Shown here piece after piece: positions 1 through 6,890 of a stretch of 64,000 nucleotides of DNA (positions are counted from its first letter, which is position 1; every line of letters starts with the position of its first letter). The notes under the pieces were generated by a model. The model saw nothing but the letters and a program-made list of their open reading frames with translations. It did not search any database and was not told the origin of the DNA. A program made the translations under genes and the position numbers. The DNA is taken from positions 6,572,001-6,636,000 of the forward strand of contig NZ_JBBODF010000001.1 of NCBI RefSeq assembly GCF_038002825.1, written 5' to 3'. Source of the stretch: Paenibacillus sp. FSL H8-0048. GTDB lineage: Bacteria; Bacillota; Bacilli; Paenibacillales; Paenibacillaceae.

Positions 1-289
1 CGGGCAGAAGGTCGTCGTGATCGAGGACCTGATCTCCACTGGCGGCAGCTCCATAAAAGCCGCACAGGCCGTACAAGAAGCAGGCGGCCTCCCGCTGGCC
101 GTGCTGGCTATCTTCAGCTACGAGCTCGACCGCGCCGTACAGGCTTTCGCCGCTGCCGAGCTTCCGCTCCAGAGCTTGTCTAACTACAGCACGCTGATTA
201 ATGTGGCGCTGGCCCAAGGCAAAATCGCTGAGAGCGATGTAGCGCTGCTGCAATCCTGGCGCCAGGACCCTGCGGCGTTTGGCGTGTAG
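1..289 (+). CDS. pyrE: Orotate phosphoribosyltransferase, C-terminal part (5' end outside window)
   Basis: The frame is open from the window edge and reads GQKVVVIEDLISTGGSS, the PRPP-binding loop (hydrophobic residues, E-D-L, then S-T-G-G-S-S) typical of PyrE. The enzyme joins orotate and PRPP to form OMP in pyrimidine synthesis. About 95 residues are present, ending at TAG 287-289. An intrinsic terminator follows about 40 bp later, so this is the last gene of its transcript, as expected at the end of a pyr operon. The start codon lies upstream of the window; the GTG at 17 is internal. Confidence 0.93.
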   Translation, partial: GQKVVVIEDLISTGGSSIKAAQAVQEAGGLPLAVLAIFSYELDRAVQAFAAAELPLQSLSNYSTLINVALAQGKIAESDVALLQSWRQDPAAFGV

Positions 290-327
290 GGCAGGAGACA
301 GGGAAGAAGAGAATAGGAAGAAGATGA

Positions 328-367
328 GAAGCATTGCCCATTTGCCAGGGGCTGGGCTTCTTTTTTT
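328..367 (+). terminator. Intrinsic terminator after pyrE
   Basis: GAAGC...GCTTC outer arms, with further imperfect pairing of TGCCC to GGGCT inside, are followed directly by a run of eight T. It sits about 40 bp after the pyrE stop. Confidence 0.7.
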
Positions 368-432
368 ATTGCTTATAATTAGTTTTTGGGCTTGATGTAG
401 AGCGTACGCTCATACTCCAGTCAGCTGATAGG

Positions 433-760
433 CTGGCTAAGTTGTAGGCTGGCTGGAGAAGTGGATGTTGACTAACAAGTAGAAGCTCCCCCTCAAGGGA
501 AAGAAGTGGAAAAACAGCATCTATTCAATCGCTTAGCGCACTTCTGGTGACTTTAGTTGGAAAAAATACACTTGTTGAGTCTCGATATGGACAATAGCGT
601 AATTACCGCATGAAATAGATGACCTAAATCCACTTATTTCCTTTGAAGAGGCGACTTTCGCCCAAGCAAGTGTACAAAATCCAACTGTTTCCCTTAACTG
701 CTCAGTATCTCCAATCTCCACAGCCCCTAATTAGCTGCGCACTCTCTTCCTGTTCTTAAC
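433..760. repeat. Possible decayed dispersed intergenic element
   Basis: The 290-946 stretch carries no convincing gene. Its central part has short frames on both strands without ribosome-binding sites; the plus frame ends in KQHLFNRLAHFW and a 62-codon minus frame (533-721) has no start context. This resembles small intergenic sequences repeated through Paenibacillus genomes, but no second copy is visible in this window, so the call rests on memory of similar sequences only. Confidence 0.25.
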
Positions 761-946
761 TCATTTGTTATACTCCATATCCCAGTAATCTGCTTCATAC
801 CAGCGTTATGCTTCAACCAGTCACCTAAGCATACGGGCAGAAATTGCCATCCACTCCGCAGAGCATTCCTCTAATTTTCTTGCAAAACTGGGCATGATAA
901 ATAGCACCGGGACATATATTATTGCGATGAAGGAGAAGAGGGTATC

Positions 947-1111
947 ATGAATTGGATCTATTTTGCCAAGTTATTCAGGACCAGATTTCAAGCGGGCTGC
1001 CTTGCCAAAAGACTGGAGCAGGACGGATGGATCTATGGGTATCATGATCCGAGTTTTGTGGAAATATACCGTTCGCGCAAGGGCCGTTATGGTGTGCGTT
1101 TTCTGCCTTAG
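947..1111 (+). CDS. Small basic hypothetical protein, 54 aa
   Basis: ATG at 947 follows an AAGGAGAAGAGG ribosome-binding site at good spacing and the frame runs to TAG 1109-1111. The product begins MNWIYFAKLFRTRF and ends YGVRFLP. It is rich in Arg/Lys and aromatic residues, with no transmembrane segment or known motif. It stands alone between the pyrE terminator and the tRNA genes. Function unknown; the call rests on the strong RBS and the codon pattern. Confidence 0.55.
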   Translation: MNWIYFAKLFRTRFQAGCLAKRLEQDGWIYGYHDPSFVEIYRSRKGRYGVRFLP

Positions 1112-1196
1112 ACAGAAAATCCAAAATCATCCTTGACTTTATCCATGGCTATATTGTATATTATCTATTGTCGCTGTTTAAATAATTCTTAACTGA

Positions 1197-1270
<74 letters not shown>

Positions 1271-1319
1271 TTACCTTATTACACCGGACAGCACTCGTCT
1301 AATACGGATATCCTAGTCC

Positions 1320-1393
1320 GGGCCCTTAGCTCAGTTGGTTAGAGCGGTCGGCTCATAACCGATTGGTCACAGGTTCGAGTCCTGTAGGGCCCA
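1320..1393 (+). tRNA. tRNA-Ile2 (CAU, lysidine type)
   Basis: Acceptor GGGCCCT pairs with AGGGCCC, followed by discriminator A1393. The anticodon loop is CTCATAA. The body (TTAGCTCAGTTGGTTAGAGC, GGCTCATAACC) matches the Bacillus AUA-reading tRNA-Ile much better than elongator Met, so the wobble C is expected to be changed to lysidine by TilS. Automatic annotation often calls this tRNA-Met. CCA is not encoded. A recombinase remnant lies 126 bp downstream, suggesting this tRNA served as an integration site. Confidence 0.88.
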
Positions 1394-1402
1394 CTTCACT
1401 TA

Positions 1403-1427
1403 AACCCTTACTTTGTAAGGGTTTTTT
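1403..1427 (+). terminator. Intrinsic terminator of the tRNA pair
   Basis: Perfect nine-base arms AACCCTTAC / GTAAGGGTT with a three-base loop, then TTTTT, 10 bp after tRNA-Ile2. Confidence 0.88.
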
Positions 1428-1519
1428 GCTGTAATTAGGCTCATAGGAGTGAATAGAATATGCTTGAGCAGGGAAAGGCCGTTTTTTTATCTTGCTAACG
1501 GATTTGCTAACGAGGGCTT

Positions 1520-1750
1520 TTATTTCACAGCTTGCAACTGTTTTTCTGCGAATTTATTGAGTTCATCTTCAATTCTGTCAACGGCCTCTTCCTGCATGAT
1601 CGGGAGCAGATGCGAGTACCTCTCATTGAACATCGCTGGAGTCATACCAAGCCGTTCGGCAGCAACCTTTGGATTTATGCCAATCGCTAGGAGAAATGAA
1701 GCATGGGTATGACGCTGATCATGGAAACGGATGGAGTAAATCCCATCCAT
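1520..1750 (-). pseudogene. Phage/ICE tyrosine recombinase (integrase), C-terminal remnant
   Basis: Only the last 76 residues of a tyrosine recombinase remain. The box-II HxxR appears as RFHDQRHTHASFLL and the nucleophile Tyr in NERYSHLLP. The N-terminal arm-binding and core-binding domains and the first catalytic Arg are missing: the frame begins directly after the stop of the upstream minus-strand gene at 1751. The gene points toward tRNA-Ile2, the usual arrangement of an integrase next to its tRNA attachment site, so it probably marks the end of a decayed integrated element. Confidence 0.82.
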
Positions 1751-2053
1751 TCAATCTTCGGTAAGTTTTAATTCAATAAGATGTTTGCAATGAGGGCACT
1801 TTTTTTCTAGGGTAAATGTCTTCTTATCGTTAATAGTGAGCAAAGAGATTAACTGGATGAACAATCCCGGTAATGATAAAGCGGCAAGTATGAGGGTTAG
1901 TCGATTCATTATTGCTGCATTGGTAATAGCTTGATCATCAAAGAAGGCTAAGAAAATCATGATTGAGATCATGAAAATCACACCAACTATTGCAAACATA
2001 AATATTATTGCAGATATCCTTCTTGCCCATAATTTTATTTTTTTGATCGTCAT
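1751..2053 (-). CDS. Small membrane protein with C-terminal zinc ribbon, 100 aa
   Basis: ATG follows a GAGGTGATATA ribosome-binding site. Two hydrophobic helices (about residues 14-36 and 50-72) are followed by a short cytosolic tail with CPHCKH, half of a zinc ribbon. No family recognised. Its stop TGA abuts the integrase remnant exactly, so a deletion may have fused the two segments and the original C-terminus may have been longer. It is part of the degraded mobile region. Confidence 0.6.
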   Translation of the reverse strand: MTIKKIKLWARRISAIIFMFAIVGVIFMISIMIFLAFFDDQAITNAAIMNRLTLILAALSLPGLFIQLISLLTINDKKTFTLEKKCPHCKHLIELKLTED

Positions 2054-2127
2054 TATATCACCTCGAATCTAATACGGAGATTTAGGAGAATGGATTCAAT
2101 AATATGGAAGGAGTCGAGTGCGCGTAA

Positions 2128-2394
2128 ATGAATGAGCAAAAACGCCGGCGTATATTTCAAAAAGTAAAGTCGATGTCGAATATTAAGTTTTGGAACTGGA
2201 TGAATTTCGTTCACTCCCGGGCTTATGCCAAGGCCCAGCAGCATTACGAAGAATCGATAGGAATTGTCCTTCAGCCGAAGCAGGCTGCAGCTGTGTCTGC
2301 CAAGGCTAAGGGGATCCGCGAGACCTGGGACGGTATGGCTACAATTACAATGGAAGAAACAGAGGGTGCTGAACTCAAATCAGTGGGGGGCTGA
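2128..2394 (+). CDS. Phage-type hypothetical protein, 88 aa
   Basis: The ORF starts MNEQKRRRIFQKVKSM, preceded by GGAAGGAG at rather long spacing (about 18 bp). It is basic at the N-terminus with a soluble C-terminal part. It ends 2 bp before the next small ORF, which resembles a known phage protein, so it is probably one gene of a phage early region. No domain recognised. Confidence 0.5.
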   Translation: MNEQKRRRIFQKVKSMSNIKFWNWMNFVHSRAYAKAQQHYEESIGIVLQPKQAAAVSAKAKGIRETWDGMATITMEETEGAELKSVGG

Positions 2395-2396
2395 AA

Positions 2397-2498
2397 ATGC
2401 GGAATACCTTAGGAGACTTGAATAATCACCTGTTTGTCCGGCTACTGCAGGAGAATGCAGAACTGCGAGAAAAGCTTGCAGTCAGTGAGAAGCAATAA
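2397..2498 (+). CDS. Small phage-type protein, 33 aa
   Basis: The product begins MRNTLGDLNNHLFVRLLQEN, the start of a small protein family common in Firmicute prophages (MRNTLxDLNNHLF...). Members I recall are around 50 residues; this copy ends early, after LREKLAVSEKQ. GGGGGG lies just upstream and the ATG is 2 bp after the previous stop, indicating translational coupling. Function unknown; probably a truncated survivor of a decayed prophage. Confidence 0.5.
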   Translation: MRNTLGDLNNHLFVRLLQENAELREKLAVSEKQ

Positions 2499-2582
2499 TA
2501 CAAAAACCCCCATTACCTTGGCTGGGACTGGGGTCCAATCTCTTACCTTCATTCGAATTATACCACGAGTGAGGGGATTATC

Positions 2583-3047
2583 ATTGGGAAAAGCGACAAA
2601 TTAGCAATCCAACTGGCTTTTGACATCCTCCCGGTCGACGAAAAAGAGACCCGCCGCCGGGTGGATGGATATTTGGAGACGGTTCGTGTGTATCGACAGA
2701 TTGGCTTCGTACGGCGCCAGGCGGCACTCACGGCCAGCCCGGAGCCGCGGTATCATGGATCTGCCAATGCGATAAGCCGGATGACGGAGAATATAGCGGT
2801 ATGGAATACGGATAGAGAGATAGAATTGGAACGACAGTCAAAACTGTTGGATATTGCTGTTAGCCGGCTTAAGAAGGCGGAGCGGGAGATCATTTAGCTG
2901 CGCTATTTGGAGCATGAGGATGAGTATGATTCCATACTGTGAGGGGAACTAGGTATGAGTGAACGCAAGTATCGGCGGGTAAAGTCGAGGGCAATTTATA
3001 TTTTAGCGTGTGCATTAGGGTTAGAGGTTCTAATGGAGGGAAATTAA
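2583..3047 (+). pseudogene. ArpU-like phage late transcription regulator, with two in-frame stops
   Basis: One continuous frame encodes an ArpU-type regulator: the middle has AVWNTDREIELERQ and the end has GELGMSERKYRRVKSRAIY followed by ILACALGLEV, which match the conserved ends of ArpU (activators of phage lysis/late genes). Two stops interrupt it, TAG at 2895-2897 and TGA at 2940-2942, and the 5' end lacks ATG. The final TAA is at 3045-3047. It is therefore an inactivated prophage gene. Confidence 0.72.
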
Positions 3048-3144
3048 TCCAGTCAATTAAAAGGTATTAAAATAATTATAGCGAATTTTATTATAGAACT
3101 TAAGGGGTTTTAAAAAAATACTCTGTAAAAGGAATGAGTAAACT

Positions 3145-4932
3145 ATGGAGAAAAAAATAGTGTCTTCACTACAGCGGGAGCTTTCTATTCGTAGTGAGAC
3201 AATTCAAAGACTTTTTAATTTCTATCAGAACGAATTATTTTATGTTAATAGAAGGTATCAAAGAAAGCTTATCTGGACTATCGAAGAAAAAAGGAAGTTT
3301 GTAGATTCTTTAATTAAAGGATATCCAGTCCCTTTAATACTATTAGCAGATAGTGTTAATGACGGGACCTCTGTTTTTGAAATTATTGACGGTATGCAAA
3401 GATTGAACGCAGTAATGTCTTTTATTGAGGGAGAATTTAGTTATAATGACATGTATTTTGATCTTGAAACTATGGTCGAATCAAAGTCTTTATTAGATAA
3501 AGGTGTTTTGATTCAAAAAAAACCGGTGCTTGATAGAAATGTCTGTGAAGTATTCTCTAGTTATGTCTTACCGTTGTCTATTTATTCCTTTAATGATGAA
3601 AAGAAAGTAGATGAAATATTTATTAGAATAAATAGTTATGGCAAACATTTATCTAGGCAAGAATTAAGGTCGGCTGGAACACTCGGAATATTTAATGATT
3701 TGGTAAAAAAACTAGCTGCTGAGATAAGAACGGATGTTTCACCAGGGAATATTCTTAATTTAAACAAAATGAAACAGATTAGTATAACTAGTACTGGATT
3801 AGATTATGGCATACCTGTTGAGGAAATTTTTTGGGTTAAGAATAATGTCTTAACTAAAGAAATGGTAAGAGAGGCTAGGGACGAGGAACTCATATCTGAT
3901 ATTATAGCAGCAATGGCTTTCTCTGATATACCACCCTCTAGTTCAACAATATCGGATCAGTACTATGGTTTGAAAGAGAGTGAAAGATCTTTTGAATTGG
4001 AATTACAGCTTAGAAAAATAGGCATTGAAAATCTAGAAAAGCAATTTATAAATGTATATGATGAGATACGAGCGGTTCTGCATATAAGTACCAAAAATTT
4101 TAGAGAAATAGTATTTGGTGATCCTGCTCTGAAGTTGCCTAGATATTTCCATGTTGTATTCTTAGCTTTTCATAAATTATTAATTAGAGAAAATAAACAA
4201 ATAAGTAGTTATACAGAATTGGAAAAGAAGTTAACAGGCATAGCTTCCCACATTAGAATAACTGAAGGTGGAAATTGGAGCGCCTCTAATAAAAATGATA
4301 ATGTTAATGCTGTTTCTGGCATCTTGCAAAGTTGTTTTAAGAATAAATCCGTGGAGGATCCAGCGAGTCATAGATGGTTAACTGAATTTGAATCATTATT
4401 AATGCAGTCAAAGACAGAACAAACGCTCTATGATTTCAAACAGGGTTTTACAGTATTGGATTCATCTAATGCTTTTGATACTAATAGTTTCGCTAAAATA
4501 GTTAAAACGTTGACTGCTATGGCTAATAACAGCCCTCATTCAGTTGGATATGTGTGCGTGGGTGTTTCTGATAAATTTACAGATGCTCAGCGAATAAAAG
4601 AAATATATGGAGTTGAACCAACGAATTATAGAGGGTTCTTTATAACAGGAATAGGGCATGAAGCACAGATTTTAAAAAAGGATCTTGATTCCTTCTATAG
4701 ATGGATAATTCAAGAAATTAAAAAACAGCCTATTTCTGATGAGGCTAAAGATATATTGTCGCGGAACATTAGAATAATTAATTATTTCGAGAAAGATGTA
4801 TTGATAATTACTGTTAAATCTACTGCAAATCCTATGATTTATCAGGATAAGTACTATACACGGCATGGAGCAAATATTAATGAAGTGGAACCTAAAGATT
4901 ATCCAAGCTTCTTTAGAAGATTTAGTCAATAA
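3145..4932 (+). CDS. DUF262 (GmrSD/ParB-like)-AlbA_2 fusion, putative anti-phage defence protein, 595 aa
   Basis: Residues about 30-180 carry DUF262 landmarks: RRYQRKLIW at 36-44, FEIIDGMQRL at 78-87 and FIRINSYGKHLSRQELRSA at 159-177. This is the ParB/Srx-like fold found in GmrSD, BrxU and SspE, where IDGxQR contributes to nucleotide use or cleavage. Residues about 424-583 look like an AlbA_2 (Schlafen-type) domain: DFKQGF at 430-435, AMANN at 458-462, GYVCVGVSD near 470 and YYTRHGANINEVEP at 570-583. The middle is helical with no assigned domain. The gene is very AT-rich compared with the core, monocistronic, and lies between phage relics, which suggests transfer. A defence role is inferred from domain content and setting. 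The start is ATG 3145, with GGAATGAG upstream. Confidence 0.75.
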   Translation: MEKKIVSSLQRELSIRSETIQRLFNFYQNELFYVNRRYQRKLIWTIEEKRKFVDSLIKGYPVPLILLADSVNDGTSVFEIIDGMQRLNAVMSFIEGEFSYNDMYFDLETMVESKSLLDKGVLIQKKPVLDRNVCEVFSSYVLPLSIYSFNDEKKVDEIFIRINSYGKHLSRQELRSAGTLGIFNDLVKKLAAEIRTDVSPGNILNLNKMKQISITSTGLDYGIPVEEIFWVKNNVLTKEMVREARDEELISDIIAAMAFSDIPPSSSTISDQYYGLKESERSFELELQLRKIGIENLEKQFINVYDEIRAVLHISTKNFREIVFGDPALKLPRYFHVVFLAFHKLLIRENKQISSYTELEKKLTGIASHIRITEGGNWSASNKNDNVNAVSGILQSCFKNKSVEDPASHRWLTEFESLLMQSKTEQTLYDFKQGFTVLDSSNAFDTNSFAKIVKTLTAMANNSPHSVGYVCVGVSDKFTDAQRIKEIYGVEPTNYRGFFITGIGHEAQILKKDLDSFYRWIIQEIKKQPISDEAKDILSRNIRIINYFEKDVLIITVKSTANPMIYQDKYYTRHGANINEVEPKDYPSFFRRFSQ

Positions 4933-5017
4933 TCTTTTGACCGTTTTTTGACCGATTATTGACCGGACAATAGCCGTTCATTAGCATATAGCATGATATA
5001 TATGTAATGTGGCAATC

Positions 5018-5083
5018 AAGCGAGACTGACACGCACGACCGTACCTGCGGCGATTAACTGGGGCGTACCTCCTCTCGCTTTTT
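5018..5083 (+). ncRNA. Candidate plus-strand antisense RNA terminator region
   Basis: AAGCGAG (5018-5024) pairs with CTCGCTT (5074-5080), followed by TTTTT up to 5083. This forms a plus-strand intrinsic terminator whose long loop lies just past the 3' end of the minus-strand peptide gene at 5084-5185. An AT-rich stretch before it (about 4985-5010) could hold a promoter. The geometry is that of a convergent antisense RNA in a type I toxin-antitoxin locus. Confidence 0.35.
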
Positions 5084-5185
5084 CTATGAAAATATTTGAA
5101 GTAGCTTGAAGATCATGGCTATTGATGCACCACCAAAAAGCATTTTTAATATGACTGGTTTAAAAGCTTCGCTCACTCTATCCAT
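5084..5185 (-). CDS. Hydrophobic 33-aa peptide, candidate type I toxin-like
   Basis: A strong GGAGGTGACTATCTT ribosome-binding site precedes ATG (5185, minus strand). The peptide starts MDRVSEAFKPVILKMLFGG and ends in FKLLQIFS: one hydrophobic, amphipathic helix. A plus-strand hairpin with a T-run lies immediately after the stop, in the place of the overlapping antisense RNA in TxpA/Bsr-type loci. No sequence family was recognised, so the toxin idea is inference from size, RBS strength and the convergent structure. Confidence 0.42.
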   Translation of the reverse strand: MDRVSEAFKPVILKMLFGGASIAMIFKLLQIFS

Positions 5186-5296
5186 AAGATAGTCACCTCC
5201 ATTATTTATAGGACTAAAGTTCGATACCAAAAGAGGGAATTCCTTCCTTTGTGACGAATACAGACCTATACGATCATATTAGCGGAGGGGTTACAA

Positions 5297-5899
5297 ATGG
5301 CAAGAAGAAAGAGTGAGGCAAAGCAGGAAAAGGAGTTTTTCCAAGGGTTGGTGGGCTTAGCAGCAATGGGATTAGCACTCGGAGGATACTATTTAACCAA
5401 AACTATACAAGGTGCTATAGTTGGCGCTGCTGTCGGTGTGGCTATTGTAGTTGCATTGATGATTGTGGTAGGGCAGAAGCGGGCTGAGCGCTTGAAAAAT
5501 CTGGTATTGCTGAGATTGATAAAATGGAAGGTGTACAATTTGAACAATATCTTGGCCATCTCTTCCGTTCTCAAGGATACAAAGCTGAAGTTACACAAGC
5601 AGCCGGTGATTACGGTGCTGATCTGGTCCTTTCCAAAGACGGGAAGCGAATTGTTGTCCAGGCTAAGCGGTACAGAAAGAACGTTGGATTGAAGGCAGTG
5701 CAAGAAGTTCGTGGAGGTGTTTCACATTATGGCGCTTCGGCTACCTGGGTTGTAACGAATAGAGAGTATACTGAGCAGGCTTACAAGCTAGCAAAGTCAA
5801 ATAATGTGCGGCCGTGAAGAGCTTATCGAAATGCTTCTTCAAATGAGAGAGAAGATGGTAGCTGCTAAAAAATCCAATAATGCTAAGACGAGCGCTTGA
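5297..5899 (+). pseudogene. Mrr-like restriction endonuclease with N-terminal membrane helices, frameshifted
   Basis: The first frame (from ATG 5297, RBS AGCGGAGGGG) gives a basic N-terminus and two hydrophobic helices up to about 5510. The homologous continuation is in another frame from 5524: EGVQFEQYLGHLF, then GDYGADLVL and VVQAKRYRK, which are the D...D/ExQ..K residues of an Mrr_cat (PD-(D/E)xK) nuclease, then WVVTN. A second shift near 5813 joins NNV to EELIEMLLQM, ending TGA 5897-5899. Intact relatives run membrane part, nuclease, then an LIDRxxL tail. Two frameshifts make it very probably inactive. Confidence 0.75.
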
Positions 5900-6184
5900 G
5901 CGAAATAGTGAGCAATGAAAAGCATGATGAGTGAATAGATCTGCTCAAGGCTGATATTCACTGTTGGTGGCTTAGACTCTTATTTCGCCGGCTCTGTAAA
6001 ATGGTCTTGTCCTCCTTTGTTACAAAGTCCGCAAAGGTTTTAAGCAAAGAGCGCAGTGTATTTGCTGCGGATGCGGAGCGGACGCCTCTAATCTGGCCAG
6101 GCTTTCAGCACATATTAACTATATACATATTCCGAAGTCGCTCATTATTGGGTGGCTTTTTATTATGAGGAAAGGGTGATTCTG

Positions 6185-6541
6185 GTGGAGATAGCAGCAG
6201 AGCTTCATGATTTGGAAATGACCTGCGAGGAGGTCGCAGTTGAACTGGCCGGACCTTATAGGCTCAATACAAAGGAGCAGCGCCTGCTCGCTTATCTGCT
6301 GGATGATAACAAAAGCAAGAAGATCGGCGATATCTGCAAGGCGCTTAAGATCACCGCCTAGACTCTGCTTCGAAAGACAAGACCCGGACTGGAGCGGAAG
6401 ATCGAAGCTGTTGGTTCGGAAGCCTGGAAACGTGATTCGAAGTCTGCTCTTAAATCAAGATCAGTATCCAAGTGTGCTGTGAACCAGTGGATGTACTTAT
6501 ATTTACGGAAGGATAATGATCATGAGGAAAAAACAGAATAA
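6185..6541 (+). pseudogene. Hypothetical phage-type gene with in-frame amber stop
   Basis: GTG 6185 follows a GGAAAGGGTG motif; the frame reads VEIAAELHDLEMTCEEVAVE and continues to a helical segment KIGDICKALKITA. A TAG at 6359-6361 interrupts it, after which the same frame stays open (TLLRKTRPGLERKIEAVG...) to TAA 6539-6541, overlapping the next gene. The KIGDICKALKIT segment could be part of a helix-turn-helix. No family identified. The region 5900-6184 before it holds no supported gene. Confidence 0.35.
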
Positions 6542-6668
6542 TATTCGTCATTCGCTGAAAGATCCTCCCATACAACCAAAGAAGTGTACAGGATGCATAT
6601 GGGGCCGTTGGGAAGGGACAGCACAGTTTTGTGGCAGATTGAAATGTCAGAAGGGGAAAAATTCCTAA
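6522..6668 (+). CDS. Small Cys-rich (zinc-binding-like) protein, 48 aa
   Basis: ATG 6522 is preceded by GGAAGG at suitable spacing; ATG 6516 is too close to it. The product has a basic N-terminus, then KKCTGCIWGRWEG and FCGRLKCQ, a CxxC...C...C pattern that could bind one zinc ion. Similar tiny Cys proteins are common in Firmicute phages. It overlaps the end of the preceding broken gene and is followed by another small ORF 32 bp on. Confidence 0.5.
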   Translation: MRKKQNNIRHSLKDPPIQPKKCTGCIWGRWEGTAQFCGRLKCQKGKNS

Positions 6669-6700
6669 TCGTCGAATATTGACTTATGGAGGTGAGAATA

Positions 6701-6859
6701 ATGAAAAATAGCGTCGAAATTATCCATCATGCAACCATCCAGAGTCTTCAAACAACTGTAAACTCATGGCTTCATGGACATAAGAATGTCACGGTGAAGT
6801 CTATCCAGTACCAAAGAGAACAAAATAGTCACGTTGCATTTATCTGGTATGAAGATTAA
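6701..6859 (+). CDS. Small hypothetical protein, 52 aa
   Basis: A strong GGAGGTGAGAATA ribosome-binding site precedes ATG 6701. The product starts MKNSVEIIHHATIQSLQ and ends HVAFIWYED, mixed alpha/beta in character with no membrane segment. A terminator hairpin followed originally, 13 bp after the stop; that hairpin is now split by an insertion sequence. Function unknown. Confidence 0.55.
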   Translation: MKNSVEIIHHATIQSLQTTVNSWLHGHKNVTVKSIQYQREQNSHVAFIWYED

Positions 6860-6872
6860 TGAAAGAGAGAAG

Positions 6873-6890
6873 AGCACCTTAACGGGTGCT
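6873..6890 (+). repeat. Left copy of 18-bp target duplication (terminator hairpin)
   Basis: AGCACCTTAACGGGTGCT occurs identically at 6873-6890 and 8451-8468, exactly flanking the insertion sequence. The unit is itself a hairpin (AGCACC / GGGTGCT); only the right copy keeps the T-run. Confidence 0.9.

Noticed and set aside
1320..1393. Reading this tRNA as elongator tRNA-Met
   Set aside because: The body sequence fits the AUA-reading Ile2 tRNA of Bacillus better; an elongator Met usually has a different acceptor and D-arm.
1449..1712. Plus-strand ORF of 87 codons
   Set aside because: It is the antisense of the integrase remnant, which has clear recombinase motifs on the minus strand.
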